DNA from: Nansenia antarctica
Taxonomy: Eukaryota > Chordata > Actinopteri > Argentiniformes > Microstomatidae
Assembly (NCBI GenBank): GCA_963989245.1
Contig: OZ022339.1
Span: 63,249,956-63,313,955 of the forward strand
Reading direction: 5' to 3'
Length of the DNA stretch: 64,000 bases
Position 1 is the first letter of the stretch. Each line of letters starts with the position of its first letter. The notes under the pieces were generated by a model. The model was not told the DNA's origin, ran no database searches, and saw only the letters and a program-made list of their open reading frames with translations. This document shows, piece after piece, positions 46,889 through 57,250 of the stretch. The position numbers and the translations under genes are program-made.

Positions 46889-49828
46889 CATCGTTTCTCA
46901 AGGGGGGCGGTACCGCCCCCCAGGGGGCGTTCAGACAACATCGGGGGGCGCTGGAATAAATATTTTTAAAAGGGGAGCGTTGAGGTGTTCTTGGGGGGCG
47001 TTAATGCATAAAGTATTTTTCTCATGAAAAACAGCTGTCAGCAGTGTTATTACGTTCGTAAATGCACGAACAGTCAGTTCGCTCGGACAAACCGTCTTTT
47101 CAGTCAGAACACTCGTCTCTGAGCGCTCCCAGAGCGCAGTGCTCTGAACTTGGCCGGGCTCTGTCTGTAACGCAGACAAATACTCACTCCCCGCATATGC
47201 ACACTACCCTCTGCGCTTATGCGTTCGCTTCCTTTCAATAAAGCTTATTTAATTTAGTTAAAATGAGTGCTAATACCATACCAAGATACCAGAACATCAC
47301 AGCAGGAGCAACCTATCACAAAAAAGCGATAATATTGTAATGACCCAGTCGGGAAAGGGCCCTGTCGGTTACCAAGAATATAACCGAGCAATCAGCTACG
47401 AATGTCCCCTCCCCACGTTCATCACAGTATAATATTACATAAATGTATTACTATTAAGTGCTGTTGTGGAAGTTATCCCTAGTGCCATTCTGAGGTTAGC
47501 ATTGCGATGTGTTCATCTTAACGTTTACAAACAAAAATATACGATCGCTTTTTAGTGATCTCTTGTGATGTCCTGGAAACGAACGCATAAGCACTACTCT
47601 GCTTGCGATTGGTCAGCTGTCAGCAGTGTTATTACTGGTACGTTCGTAAATGCACGAACGGTCAGTTGGACAAACTGTCTTTTCAGTCAGAGCACCCATC
47701 TCTGAGCGCTCCCAGCATAGCATTATAAAACAACTAAAATCATATTATATCATCAAAATGGCCGCGAAAAAGCTAAAATGCAGACAGTACTCTATTGAGT
47801 ATCTTAGCTATGGCTTCGTACCGTCTCCTAACAATGACCAACTCCCAATGTGTTTACTATGTGAACAAGTATTTTCCAATGAGGCAATGAAACCCTCACG
47901 TCTAAAGGAGCACCTTAACAAGATACACCCGGACAAGGCAGATAAGCAGCGTCCATTCTTCCAGGCCCTCAAAGAGAAACATGGTAGGAGCACCATCAGC
48001 AGTCTCTTCGCTAGGAAGACCACCCAGACTGACAGCGGGCTAATAGCATCCTATAATATCTCCCTGCTGATAGCCAAATGTGGGCAGCCGTTCACAATTG
48101 GAGAGAAGTTGGTACTCTGCCATCAAAGAAGTAATATCTACTGTGATGGAGCGTGATCCCACACAGGTGCTGAAATCCATCCCACTCAGCAATGACACCG
48201 TAGCACGCAGGGTTGATGAGATGGCCGCCGATACAGAGGAGCAGCTGTGTGCCATCCTTTTTTTTTTTTTTTTTTTTTCAGATTTTATCCCCTTTTTCAC
48301 CCAATTTGGTAGCCAATTGAACCCAACCTAGCATCCAATTATCCCCTGCCTATTGCGTAGGATCCGCCGCACGACCCCCGTGGCCGGCAGCCCCAGAGGA
48401 GATCGCCAGGCAGACTAGCTGACTGGCTCCTCGAGCCCAGCACCGTTATTCCGGCACCCCGGGGGCGCTGTTGCGCGACGGATCCTTGTCCGGAACTATT
48501 CCTATACCGCCCTCGGGAGCGGCCGCCCAATATGCCGCTCTCTGTGTGTGCCCCAGCCATATCCGGATCTGGCGAGCTGAAATTCGAACCCAGTCCCCGG
48601 TGGGCAGCTTGCACTAGTGGCTAGTGCTTAGACCGCTACACCACCGTGGGGCACAGCTGTGTGCCATCCTGCGGGAAACTCCATTCAGCCTTCAGCTGGA
48701 TGAGACAACCACTGCTGACAATAATGCTCTGTTGATGGCCTATGTCCGCTATAGTGCCTCCAACAGTCAGGAGATGGCTGAGAAATTTTTATTTTCCAAA
48801 TATCTGGAAACAGACACCAAGGGCCAGACCATTTTTAATGCACTGGATGCATATCTACAGGAGAAGTCAATCCCAATCAAGAACATCCTTGCATGTGCCA
48901 CTGACGGTGCCCCGTCCATGGTTAGCAGGTACCGTGGCTTCACCGCTCTGCTGAAGGAGCAGGTCCCGCATGTCCTCACAGTCCAAATCTAAAAGTCCAC
49001 CTCTCCATGAGTCTCTCAATGTTACAGTCAAGGCAATAAACAAAATAAAAGCCCACGCCCTGAATACCAGATTGTTCAGACAGCTGTGTCAGGAAAATGA
49101 CGAGACCTTTGAGCGTCTTCTTCTCCACACTGAGGTCCGCTGGCTCTCAAAAGGAAACTGCCTTGCTCGCTTTTGTGAGCTGTTTGACAGCATCGGATTT
49201 TGCTTCTTCTGGCTTTCCCAACCACATACCTGGTGGAGCAGGGATTCAGCCAGGTCCTCCACATGCAGTCCAAGTACCGCAATCGCTTGGACTTGACGGC
49301 CTCAGGTGCACTGCGACTGAAACTAACTTCTCTGCAACCCGCAGTGAAGAAACTGGCGGAGAACCACCAAGCGCAGGGCTCACACTAATCCCCCCCCCCC
49401 CCCCCCCCGTGCAATTTGGCGAAATGTCACACCAGCACACTTAAAAAACGAACAATGTTAGTAATGTACAGTTTTGTAGCCTACTGTTTGTTCTGCACCA
49501 GACGTGTGCAATTGCTGCTGTTCCGTAGCGTCTGTCTGTATTCTGTTTGTATTATCTTGTCTGAGTTTGTTTAACACTCATAAACATAATTTGTATTCAC
49601 ATTCACATGGCTTTTCTGCTCTCTGATGACTAATGATAATGATATTCCAACTGCCCAGTTAAATCCAATTTATTATTTGGCATTCAGTGACATGCTTTTT
49701 AAATGATATAACACAGAATATTAGTCAACATTAATATTCAGGGGAGAAAATAAGCCTACTTTTTTATGGGGGGCGGTAAGAGACCTGGATAATGGACAGG
49801 GGGGCGCTGGCCCAAAAAAGAACCACTG
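46889..49828 (+). mobile_element. hAT element with ZBED5-like transposase remnant, inserted in a coding exon
   Basis: The ends CATCGTTTCTCAA and the inverse of AAGAACCACTG fit hAT termini, with exact 8-base duplications GCCTAGGT at 46881-46888 and 49829-49836. An open frame from ATG 47758 starts MAAKKLKCRQYSIEYLSYGF, contains the BED-type zinc-binding CLLCEQVF..H..IH and resembles the ZBED5/SCAND3-like transposase class. It is cut by a SINE, resumes at 48660 (FSLQLDETTTADNNALLMAY), stops at 48990, resumes, then jumps to the C-terminal part (YLVEQGFSQVLHMQSKYRN) after losing the middle. It is non-functional. Confidence 0.85.
48259..48653 (-). mobile_element. tRNA-derived SINE, copy 2, inserted in the hAT transposase
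   Basis: Reverse copy of the SINE at 30109-30508, with poly(A) represented by the T run at its left edge. Exact 17-base duplications CAGCTGTGTGCCATCCT lie at 48242-48258 and 48654-48670, so the transposase sequence QLCAIL is present on both sides. Confidence 0.92.
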
Positions 49829-51235
49829 GCCTAGGTGAACCTAGAACTACCTCTGCCATGTCCAAGTCCTGCTCTAAAACATTGAGATCAGAGAGGACAT
49901 TGGAAGATATGACTTTCACACTCCCTGGGACCCCCTCTCCATCTGAGCAGCAAAACATCATAAGTTGCCCTATTGTGCATAGCTCAATGATTGACGATGA
50001 TGATGATCAGAATTATTCAGTCCTGGAATCATCATTGGCTAGTGCTAGGGACACCATGGCTGCCATCGTGGACACCATATTTAATCCTGCAGGGCTGCAG
50101 CAGACCTCTTCCCCATCGCCTGACCTCACTGCCGCTCTGGGTAGACTGGAGGAGCTCCTGTCCCAAGGGCAGGTCCAGGCTCTGTCCCGTGACCTGGTTG
50201 ACCGGCTGAGGAGCCTGATGTTGGAACAGAGAAACATCTCTCTGCACCATGTGGGAGCCGGAAGAAGTCTCTCAGACTCTGTCCTGTTAAAGAGAGGAAG
50301 AGATACAAAGGGGCTCGGTCCCTCTGAGCTCATCTACGCCTTCACCGAGGAGTCGGTGAAGCATCTGTTGGTTTCTGTCCTTATGCCTCCCACATCCTGG
50401 GGCTTGGATCAGAAAGCCTCCTCCTCCAGTGTCTCCTCCAATCGCAGAAGCTCTCAGATCTACAACCAGACTGTGGATCTGTTCACGAGGTCCATGGTCA
50501 AACAAATCATGGACACAGTCTCGCTCTCTCTGGAGTCAGAGTCGCCCAAGGAGCCTGAGATGTGTGTGTCGCCAACCGGGTCTGAGGGTGAGGCTGAGAA
50601 GGCCCAGGCTGAGTCCAAACGATTCCTCAGGTTCCTCCTTAAGGCCGGCTTCAAGGTAAACCAGATTTTACTGTACTTTATACATTCCAGTCCAAGTTTG
50701 TCTTCTCTTTGTAAACGTTACAACTGTTCAATGTCATCTGGTGTCTATATACACAATCTCCTCTTATACACATTATTTGAGTAGTTACAGTATCTTACCA
50801 CTTCCATTTCTTACAGACAGGTTGATGGCTGCATCTGTAAGTTCACTGATAGGAAGATCCTTCTGTTACAGGGTTGATGAGTTCAACTGCATGAATCAGC
50901 TAATCCATAATATTACTACTTGTATCAATCCAATATTCTGTGTGTCTCTCTCTCTCCCTATCATGTGCCTCTAGCAACCCTCTTCAGGAGGATGGTGGCA
51001 GCTGTCAGCAAGGGCCTGTGTAAACCCTTCAAGAAGACCTCCAGGAAGAGCCAGAAGCCCACCTAAATAATTCACTAAATGTGTTTGTGTTACATTCAGT
51101 CTATTGTATATTCCTTGTGTTTTCTTATTTCACAGTTGGATTTCATCATGCACATTACCAGTGTGATTCATTGAGACCATATGAATAGAAAATACTCTTC
51201 CATTAACATCTTAAAGCTTCTCCTCCAGAACCATA

Positions 51236-51480
51236 GTGTGCACCCCCATCAATCATGACAAACCCATTTTTAGAATAAGAGAAATCTCTGAGTCAGTAGT
51301 GGTAGACATCATTAGTTCACTAAGAAACTCAAAAGCAAAGGATATTTATGGTTTAGATACTACCTTTTTGAAGTCTTATAAGGAGGCCTTTGTCTGCCCC
51401 ATCACCCACTTAATTAATTTATCAATTCAACAAGGGATTTTCCCAAGCTCCTGGAAGTCAGCTTCTGTGACACCCATTTT
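51236..51480 (+). mobile_element. Non-LTR reverse transcriptase fragment
   Basis: The plus frame contains IISSLRNSKAKDIYGLDTTF and later FPSSWKSASVTPI, matching the start of LINE reverse transcriptase domains (the N-K-A..G-DG and W-K-A-V-TPI segments). It is about 80 residues, with no neighbouring domain. Confidence 0.7.
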
Positions 51481-51502
51481 AAGTCCGGCGACACCCATTT
51501 TT

Positions 51503-51589
51503 AAAACCCTAACCTTAACCCTAGCACCGTAGCACCTAACCCTAACCCTAGTTTTCCCACATGTACCGCATTCCCACATGTACCGTAAC
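51503..51589. mobile_element. Half copy of the telomere-repeat palindrome
   Basis: It begins in AAACCCTAACC, runs through CCCTAA repeats and ends CCCACATGTACCGTAAC like the right arm of the full copies. It lies 136 bases from a full copy in the same orientation, and both right ends are followed by ACATACA. Confidence 0.7.
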
Positions 51590-51725
51590 ACATACATTAA
51601 AGGTGACACATAGAGCACTTACCATTACTCACCACTAAGTGGCAGTAGAGCCATTTTGACCCTGCTACAGTGAGCCATTGCATTGCCAATACAAACACTG
51701 GTATACTGTATATCTGGTATAATAC

Positions 51726-51946
51726 GTTACGGTACATGTGGGAATACGGTACATGTGGGAAAACTAGGGTTAGGGTTAGGTGCTAGGGTGCTACGGTTAG
51801 GGTTAGGGTTAGGATTAGGGTTAGGGTTAGGGTTAGGGTTAAGGTTAGGGTTAGGGTTAGACATGCCAGCATGTACCAAGTCACCCTAGCACCTAACCCT
51901 AACCCTAGTTTTCCCACATGTACCGTATTCCCACATGTACCGTAAC
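51726..51946. mobile_element. Palindromic MITE carrying telomere-like repeats, copy 2
   Basis: Left arm GTTACGGTACATGTGGGAA, then TAGGGTTAGGGTTAGGTGC; about 12 TTAGGG-type units fill 51790-51860; the right arm inverts the left and ends CCCACATGTACCGTAAC. The loop sequence ACATGCCAGCATGTACC recurs inverted in copy 1. It differs from copy 1 in telomere-unit number. Confidence 0.78.
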
Positions 51947-51955
51947 ACATACACT

Positions 51956-52055
51956 GGTATTCCATCAAAATCGCTAAAGGAAAATCCAGGTTTATTTTTT
52001 AGAGACTTAATCAAAATAAGCCTGGATTTTCCTTTAGCGACGTTGATGGAATACC
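51956..52055. repeat. 100-bp hairpin with 35-base arms
   Basis: Arms at 51956-51990 (GGTATTCCATCAAAATCGCT...) and 52021-52055 (...GCGACGTTGATGGAATACC) pair at 33 or so of 35 positions, with a 30-base AT-rich loop. It could be a very small MITE or a structured RNA. It follows the telomere palindrome by 10 bases. Confidence 0.75.
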
Positions 52056-52289
52056 CCCCTGGTGGTATAATATGGAATACCCCCCTTCAACCCTTCAACC
52101 ATAAATATCATTATAATGCCATAATATAAAGATCTTTTATCAACTGGGGAACACTCACTGGTAGGTTATAACAACAAAAGTAAACAGTGTTTTCCATTGG
52201 AACATAAGCTGAGTCCGTCGCTTGGGATGCGACCCCATTTGCATCTCCATACCAACTGTAATGAGCTAATTGACCATATGTTTACCAAG

Positions 52290-52815
52290 TATATCTGTAA
52301 CCTTGAATGAATGAATGAATGAATGAATGAATGAATGAATGAATGAATGAATGAATGGTCTTTATTGTCATTGATATAGTACAGGTACCAAACAACGAAA
52401 TTTGGGAGGGGGGGCTCCCCTGGTGCTAGGAAAAAAAAACTAAAAACAAGAAGGGAAAAGAGCTGGTTTACATAAATAAAGGCTATGTACACTATCCACT
52501 ATACTATACTATACAAATAAAACACTGTGCTGTACTCTATGCTATGCTATACCTATTCTAACATTTCCTATTCTCTGAACCTTATGTACCCTAGGGTTGT
52601 CATATTGCACATAGTGTTATTGCACATTCATTTAAAGTGTCGCAGTTTGCAGGTTTGAAATGTACACAGTTGTGTTTCAGTATTACACTTGATTTCAATC
52701 TAGTAGCTGCCATCAATTTGTCTAGATTGTCCAGGGCCTAGAACCTAGGTCTTTGCTGTGTTCAGGGCCTGGATGGCCCTGGGGTAGAAGCTGAGCTTCA
52801 GTCTGTTTGTCCTTA
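52290..52815 (-). mobile_element. 3' end of a LINE, second copy
   Basis: Same family as 2625-3075: AATG tandem tail (52305-52357), ACAGGTACCAAACAACGAAA, GGTTGTCATATTGCACA and TTCAGTCTGTTTGTC. On the minus strand this reads body, 3' UTR, then the tandem tail. Confidence 0.65.
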
Positions 52816-53454
52816 ATTAAATTATTAGAAATACACAACAAAATACTGGAAAGAAACGTCACACAATAATGAGACATCAAAATACTACTCATAAAATAAG
52901 ATCAAACATGACTATACAGTGTATACACCCAACAATAAAACATTCAAACGTAATAATAAGGAAAAAAGAGTGTGTCGATTTGATCGCAGACAGGATGTCT
53001 GCAAGATGGCTATAACCGCTGTGTCGTCGACAAATGAGTGAAGCTTGTCCATCATCTTTTTTATTTAGAAAATAAACTCATCAGCTTTAAGATCACAACA
53101 TAGAATTACATCATACTGTGTAAGCATAACTTGTTATAAAACATACTGTCGTCGTCCTGGGATGCACCACTTGGGATTTTGTGGGGTGGGGGGGGAGGGT
53201 GGGGACATGTTTATGTTTTCAAAACTGAAAAGTATTATTTTTTGTTTATCTGTAACATCTCAATAAAAAGAAAGTAAAAAACAAAACAAAAAACATACTG
53301 TCGTAGTCAAAGGTTCTAGAAAAGTAATGATTGCTATAAAAAAATAGCTACTCACTTGAAAAAGCCCATATCTACCGTTAGGGCAATACTTCAAAGCAAC
53401 TGGAACTGTTAAAAACTTCCCTGGAAGAGGAGCCAAGTTTATTTTGCCCCCACG
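52816..53454. other. Non-coding stretch, nothing recognised
   Basis: AT-rich sequence with a G run near 53185. No gene or clear repeat terminus is visible. Confidence 0.5.
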
Positions 53455-53757
53455 CACAATGACGAGGATAGTAAGAGAGGCAAAAAAATCCCTAAGGATC
53501 ACTGTTGGAGAATTACAGAGGAGAGTAGTATCTTGGGGTCACCAAGTCACCAAGTAAAACAACCATTAGACACCACCTGCATGCCAACAAATTATTTGGA
53601 AGTCATGCCAGAAAAAAGCCTTTCCTGGCATTTCACCACATGTATGCACCTTGAGTATGCTAAGTGCTACTGGAACTTCGTCTGGAACCGTGTTCTATGG
53701 TCATATGAAACAACAATTTTGCTTTTTGGCAACAAACAGCACCTGGACACCCTGGCA
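53455..53757 (+). mobile_element. Tc1-like transposase fragment
   Basis: Across broken frames the plus strand encodes the DNA-binding and early catalytic part: TTIRHHLHANKLFGSHARKK, then LEYAKCYWNFVWNRVLWSYE. The catalytic WSDET reads WSYET. It ends abruptly at the L2-type reverse transcriptase at about 53760, with no terminal repeat. Confidence 0.75.
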
Positions 53758-53765
53758 CATATGCC

Positions 53766-54688
53766 AGGATCCTGTTTGTGGACTTCAGTTCCGTATTCAA
53801 TACCATCATCCCAGCGCTTCTCCAGGACAAGCTGTTCCAGCTGAGCATACCTGAGCCCACCTGTAGGTGTATCACTGACTTCCTGACAGACAGGAAGCCA
53901 AACGTGCAGCTGGGCAAGGTTGTCTCGGGGTCCCAGATCATCAGCACTGGAGTCCCACAAGGCTGTGTGCTCTCTTCTCTAATCTGCTCGCTCTACACCA
54001 ACAGCTGCACCTCTTGCCACCCTTCTGTCAAACTCCTGAAGTTGTGGATGACACAACCCTCATTAGATTAATCTCCAACGGGGACGAGTCTCCCTACAGA
54101 AGGGAAGTTGACAGCCTAGCCTCCTGGTGCAGCCAGAACAACCGGGAGCTCATCGCTAAAAACTGTAGAGATGGTACTGGACTTCAGGAGGAGCCTTATC
54201 ATGAGTGACTTCCCAGTAAGCAGTGTGGAGTCATTCAGATTCCTGGGGACAATAATTTCACAGGACCTCAGGTGGGAGTAGAAGATCACCTCCATGATCA
54301 AGAAGACCAGCAGAGGATGTTCTTCCTGCAGCAGCTGAAGAAATTCAATATGCCGCAGAAAGTGATGGTCGAGTTCTACACGTCCATCATCGAGTACATC
54401 CTCAGCTCATCGATTACTGTCTGGTTCGCTGCCTCCACTGCCAAGGACAGAGGCAGATTACAGTGGATTATTCGGTCAACCGAGAAGGTCATCAACCTGC
54501 CATCTGTCCTGGACCTGTTCCGCTCCAGGACCAGTACATCCTGGACACACATCGCTGATCTTTCTCACCACGGTCACCACCTCTTCCAAAGTCTCCCATC
54601 TGGAAAAAGGTTCCGGTCTATCAAGACCAAAACCAACAGTTTCTTCCCTATGGCAGTGTGCCTCACAAACCCTCCTGCCTCTCATTGA
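53766..54688 (+). mobile_element. L2/Rex-type LINE reverse transcriptase, 5' truncated and frame-shifted
   Basis: It starts inside the palm with RILFVDFSSVFNTI, continues to ISTGVPQGCVLSSLICSLYTN, then after frame changes near 54030 and 54170 reaches FYTSIIEYILSSSITVWFA and LPSGKRFRSIKTKTNSF before stop. The catalytic YxDD equivalent is disrupted (the DDTTLI block lies in a different frame). It is a dead copy. Confidence 0.75.
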
Positions 54689-54858
54689 CCCTACCTCTTA
54701 TTGGCCGCCCCCTCTGTCACACACACACACACACATTTTAATCATTTATTTATGTCCACATAGAGACAAGTATACAGGGACACAAATACTGAAGGCACAG
54801 ATGGGATGCATTCACAAACAGACATGGACAATGTCTTTCACATACAACAGGACAAGAC

Positions 54859-55864
54859 TCACGGGTACAAGTAACACCGTCTCCGCCATATATGGCGGCT
54901 GCCAATAATCGCAGAGACAGAGCAATACTTGCTGAGCCTTTTTGCTTCTCCCTTGGACATTCCCAGTAGACGTAGTCCTCTGACAACCAATCTGTGCACA
55001 TGTCCAAGGCTGCCAAATATAAAGACTAATAGCGTACACCTATAGCCTAGCTCTGAGATGGTATCTACAAGCTGCTGGTATTTCATGACCTTAGTCATGA
55101 AGGCTTCCTCTAGGCTTATATCAAAGGTGCATGCTACCTCTAATACAGACACCTCTCTGGACTCTTCATCAACAACAATAACATCTGGTGTGTTAGCAGA
55201 CAACTGTGAAAAGTGACATTGGTCATTACAGAAATTGAACATAGATGCATTGACACAAGCATGTGTATACATTTTCACTGTGACTGGGAAGTGGAGTGAT
55301 ATGTCCTTTACTATAAGGCTCATAATTCTGTCATGACGTGCTATATACATTCCTTTGTAAACATAACAGCCATTCAAGATATGTGATAGTGTTTCTGTAA
55401 CCTGTTCTGTGGTGTGGTGCAAGCAATGAGGAACCTGAGTGGAAGGAAACCAAATAGAGAGGTTGAGTCTGGTAGGAAGGACTTGTAATCTGGCCTTGGT
55501 TGTGAATATGACAATGTCCTCATCGAGTGCAGTGTTTTTTAGAAAAGAGTGGGAAACAGAGTGATCAGCTGTGGGAAGACATGCCAGTTTTCCCTGGAGT
55601 TTCAGACCAGTCCAGTGTTGTTGTTGTTGATGTTGATGAAGGTCCATGAGAGTCCGTCTGGCCCCTCTAGATGTTAGCTGGTGGCTCTGTCCAGCAAAGG
55701 AGGCTGTTGCCCTGACCTGTGTGAGAGGGTCAGATATACAGTTCTCTGAGACCCGAACAGTCTCAGAGTCAGACCGCACCCACTCCAGGGACACCCCGGC
55801 CCCGTCACAGAGGTCATTCAGGTCTGGCCAATCAGACCAAACTCCAAAACCAGCAGAATGACAC

Positions 55865-55895
<31 letters not shown>

Positions 55896-55926
55896 TGCAC
55901 ATGCACACGTATGCACACACATACAA
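54859..55926 (-). mobile_element. C-terminal ORF of an RLE-type LINE (R2/NeSL-like)
   Basis: An uninterrupted 355-codon frame. The first 20 or so codons are a CA/TG repeat and not real. From about residue 125 it has the order expected at the end of restriction-like-endonuclease LINEs: IVIFTTKARLQVLPTR, the zinc-binding HCLHHTTEQVTETLSHILNGC, RHDRIMSLI, then PDVIVVDEESREVSVLEVAC with the PD..E catalytic arrangement and KVMKYQQL. No reverse transcriptase precedes it. It could be a 5'-truncated element or a domesticated fragment; truncation is likelier. Confidence 0.65.
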
Positions 55927-55984
55927 CTGACAATGTAATCTAAATTAGTTTTACATAATGTAATTTACAGCCTACATAATTATT

Positions 55985-56246
55985 GTTATCAGACAACGGA
56001 CCGCAGCCAGTCTCAAAAGAGTTTGGAACTTTCTTAGAGCAAAATGGGGTAAAACATATCAAGTCAGCTCCCTACCACCCAGCTTCAAATGGAGCAGCAG
56101 AGAGGCTTGTTCAAAATCTAAAACAGTCTTTAGAGAAGCAAACACGGTCGGGGAGGTCACTACAACATGTGGTGGACAATTTTTTTTTGTGTATAGGAAC
56201 ACACCACATGCAACTACACTTAAAACTCCTGCAGAGTTGTTTCTAA
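55985..56246 (+). mobile_element. Ty3/gypsy-type integrase fragment
   Basis: The frame reads LSDNGPQPVSKEFGTFLEQN and KSAPYHPASNGAAERLVQNL, the second Asp and the Glu of the D,D35E integrase core. About 85 residues, with no LTRs or other pol domains nearby. It lies 600 bases upstream of IFT172. Confidence 0.75.
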
Positions 56247-56857
56247 AACGACAGATGTGCACAGTGCACACGGTTGTCACTAGTGAAGCCAAGCTTCTCA
56301 ACAGAGATGCAGTAGAGACAGGATGATAAGGTAAACAACGGTAGGCTACAGGGAAGCCACCGCACTCTTTTCAGATAGGTAGCTGCTCTTCACTCTTCTG
56401 TGAAAAGGCGTTTTGCCTTAATTTTGAAATATGAATGGGGATGTAACTCAGTGGCTGAGCGTATGAGGCCCCGGGGCTGCGGGGCCAACCCATGTCATCT
56501 TTTACATATGTTGATTATTTATAATTTCCTAATTTGACGTGGTTTGATATGAAGATTGTTACATACATTGTTACATACATTGTTGCATGATTGGGTAGTC
56601 ATGTTATGGACAAATGTCGAAAACAAAATGAATTGAGACGTTATATCGCGACGTGCGCGCGCGCGCAGTCTCCTGCGTTTTGTGGTAGGCGCGCCCCCGT
56701 GCCAGACAACGGTAACCAGGGAGAGTCGATGTTTACAAAGATGGCTGCCCACTGCGAGAGCTAGCTATCTTTACATCAACCCTAATCTCGGGATTCTAGG
56801 ATAATCACTTTCTCTTCACATGTTTTGTAGTTTAGCAGATTCCTCCAGGTTTCAGTC
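56247..56857. other. IFT172 upstream region
   Basis: No gene is seen before the IFT172 start. A CGCGCGCGC stretch near 56657 and general CpG enrichment at 56640-56760 fit a CpG-type promoter. The 5' UTR length is not determined. Confidence 0.4.
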
Positions 56858-57219
56858 ATGCAACTAAAGCATCTGAAGACGCTTTTGACACCCCAGGTAA
56901 ATGCAGTATTCTCCACAGCTTAACCATCATCATGTTTGCCTGGCTAACGACGTAGCTAATGTCATGATTTAGTTTAGCGTCCTCTCTAACTGTTAATTAA
57001 TTGCTAATGTCATCGCTAATGTTAGTTCATCGTTAATCAACGAGACAAGACTTCACTGGCTAGTTTACCAGCTAACGTTTGTTATTCTGCGGTGTGGTGA
57101 TCATCAATTAACGTTTTAATTCCTGATGGCTAGTCTGAGTCTGAACCTCCATATGGAATCTGTGATGTAGCTTACTAGATAGTGAGTCTCTGTCTGATCA
57201 TGCAGACGTGTTAGGCTTG

Positions 57220-57250
<31 letters not shown>

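Larger units (their letters stand above)
43957..51066 (+). pseudogene. Unrecognised multi-exon coding locus, frame-broken and split by a hAT element
   Basis: I do not recognise the family. Visible pieces: 43957-44058 (MQLNRLCRSVVKVV..., donor GTGAG), 44798-45120, 45127-45600, 45600-45735, 45880-46462, 46484-46888, then after the hAT 49837-50655 (donor GTAAA) and 50975-51066 (acceptor CTAG; one frame gives a basic tail ending KSQKPT). The readable protein is Ser/Glu-rich with recurring amphipathic helices such as VDLFTRSMVKQIMDTVSLSL and LVETMLENVEKV. Breaks: TAG at 45118 just before a donor-like GTAAGT; shifts near 45480, 45600 and 46440. Codon-like continuity over 2.3 kb shows it was coding. 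Whether it is dead, or a lesioned allele or assembly of a living gene, cannot be told here. Some shifts could hide small introns. Confidence 0.5.

Noticed and set aside
50741..50974. A further exon at 50818-50838 of the unknown gene
   Set aside because: It has AG and GT borders, but the phase from the preceding exon gives an immediate stop.
56690..56730. An RFX X-box in the IFT172 promoter (GACAACGGTAACC)
   Set aside because: The half-sites are in the wrong relative orientation for the GTNRCC..RGYAAC arrangement expected at cilia genes.
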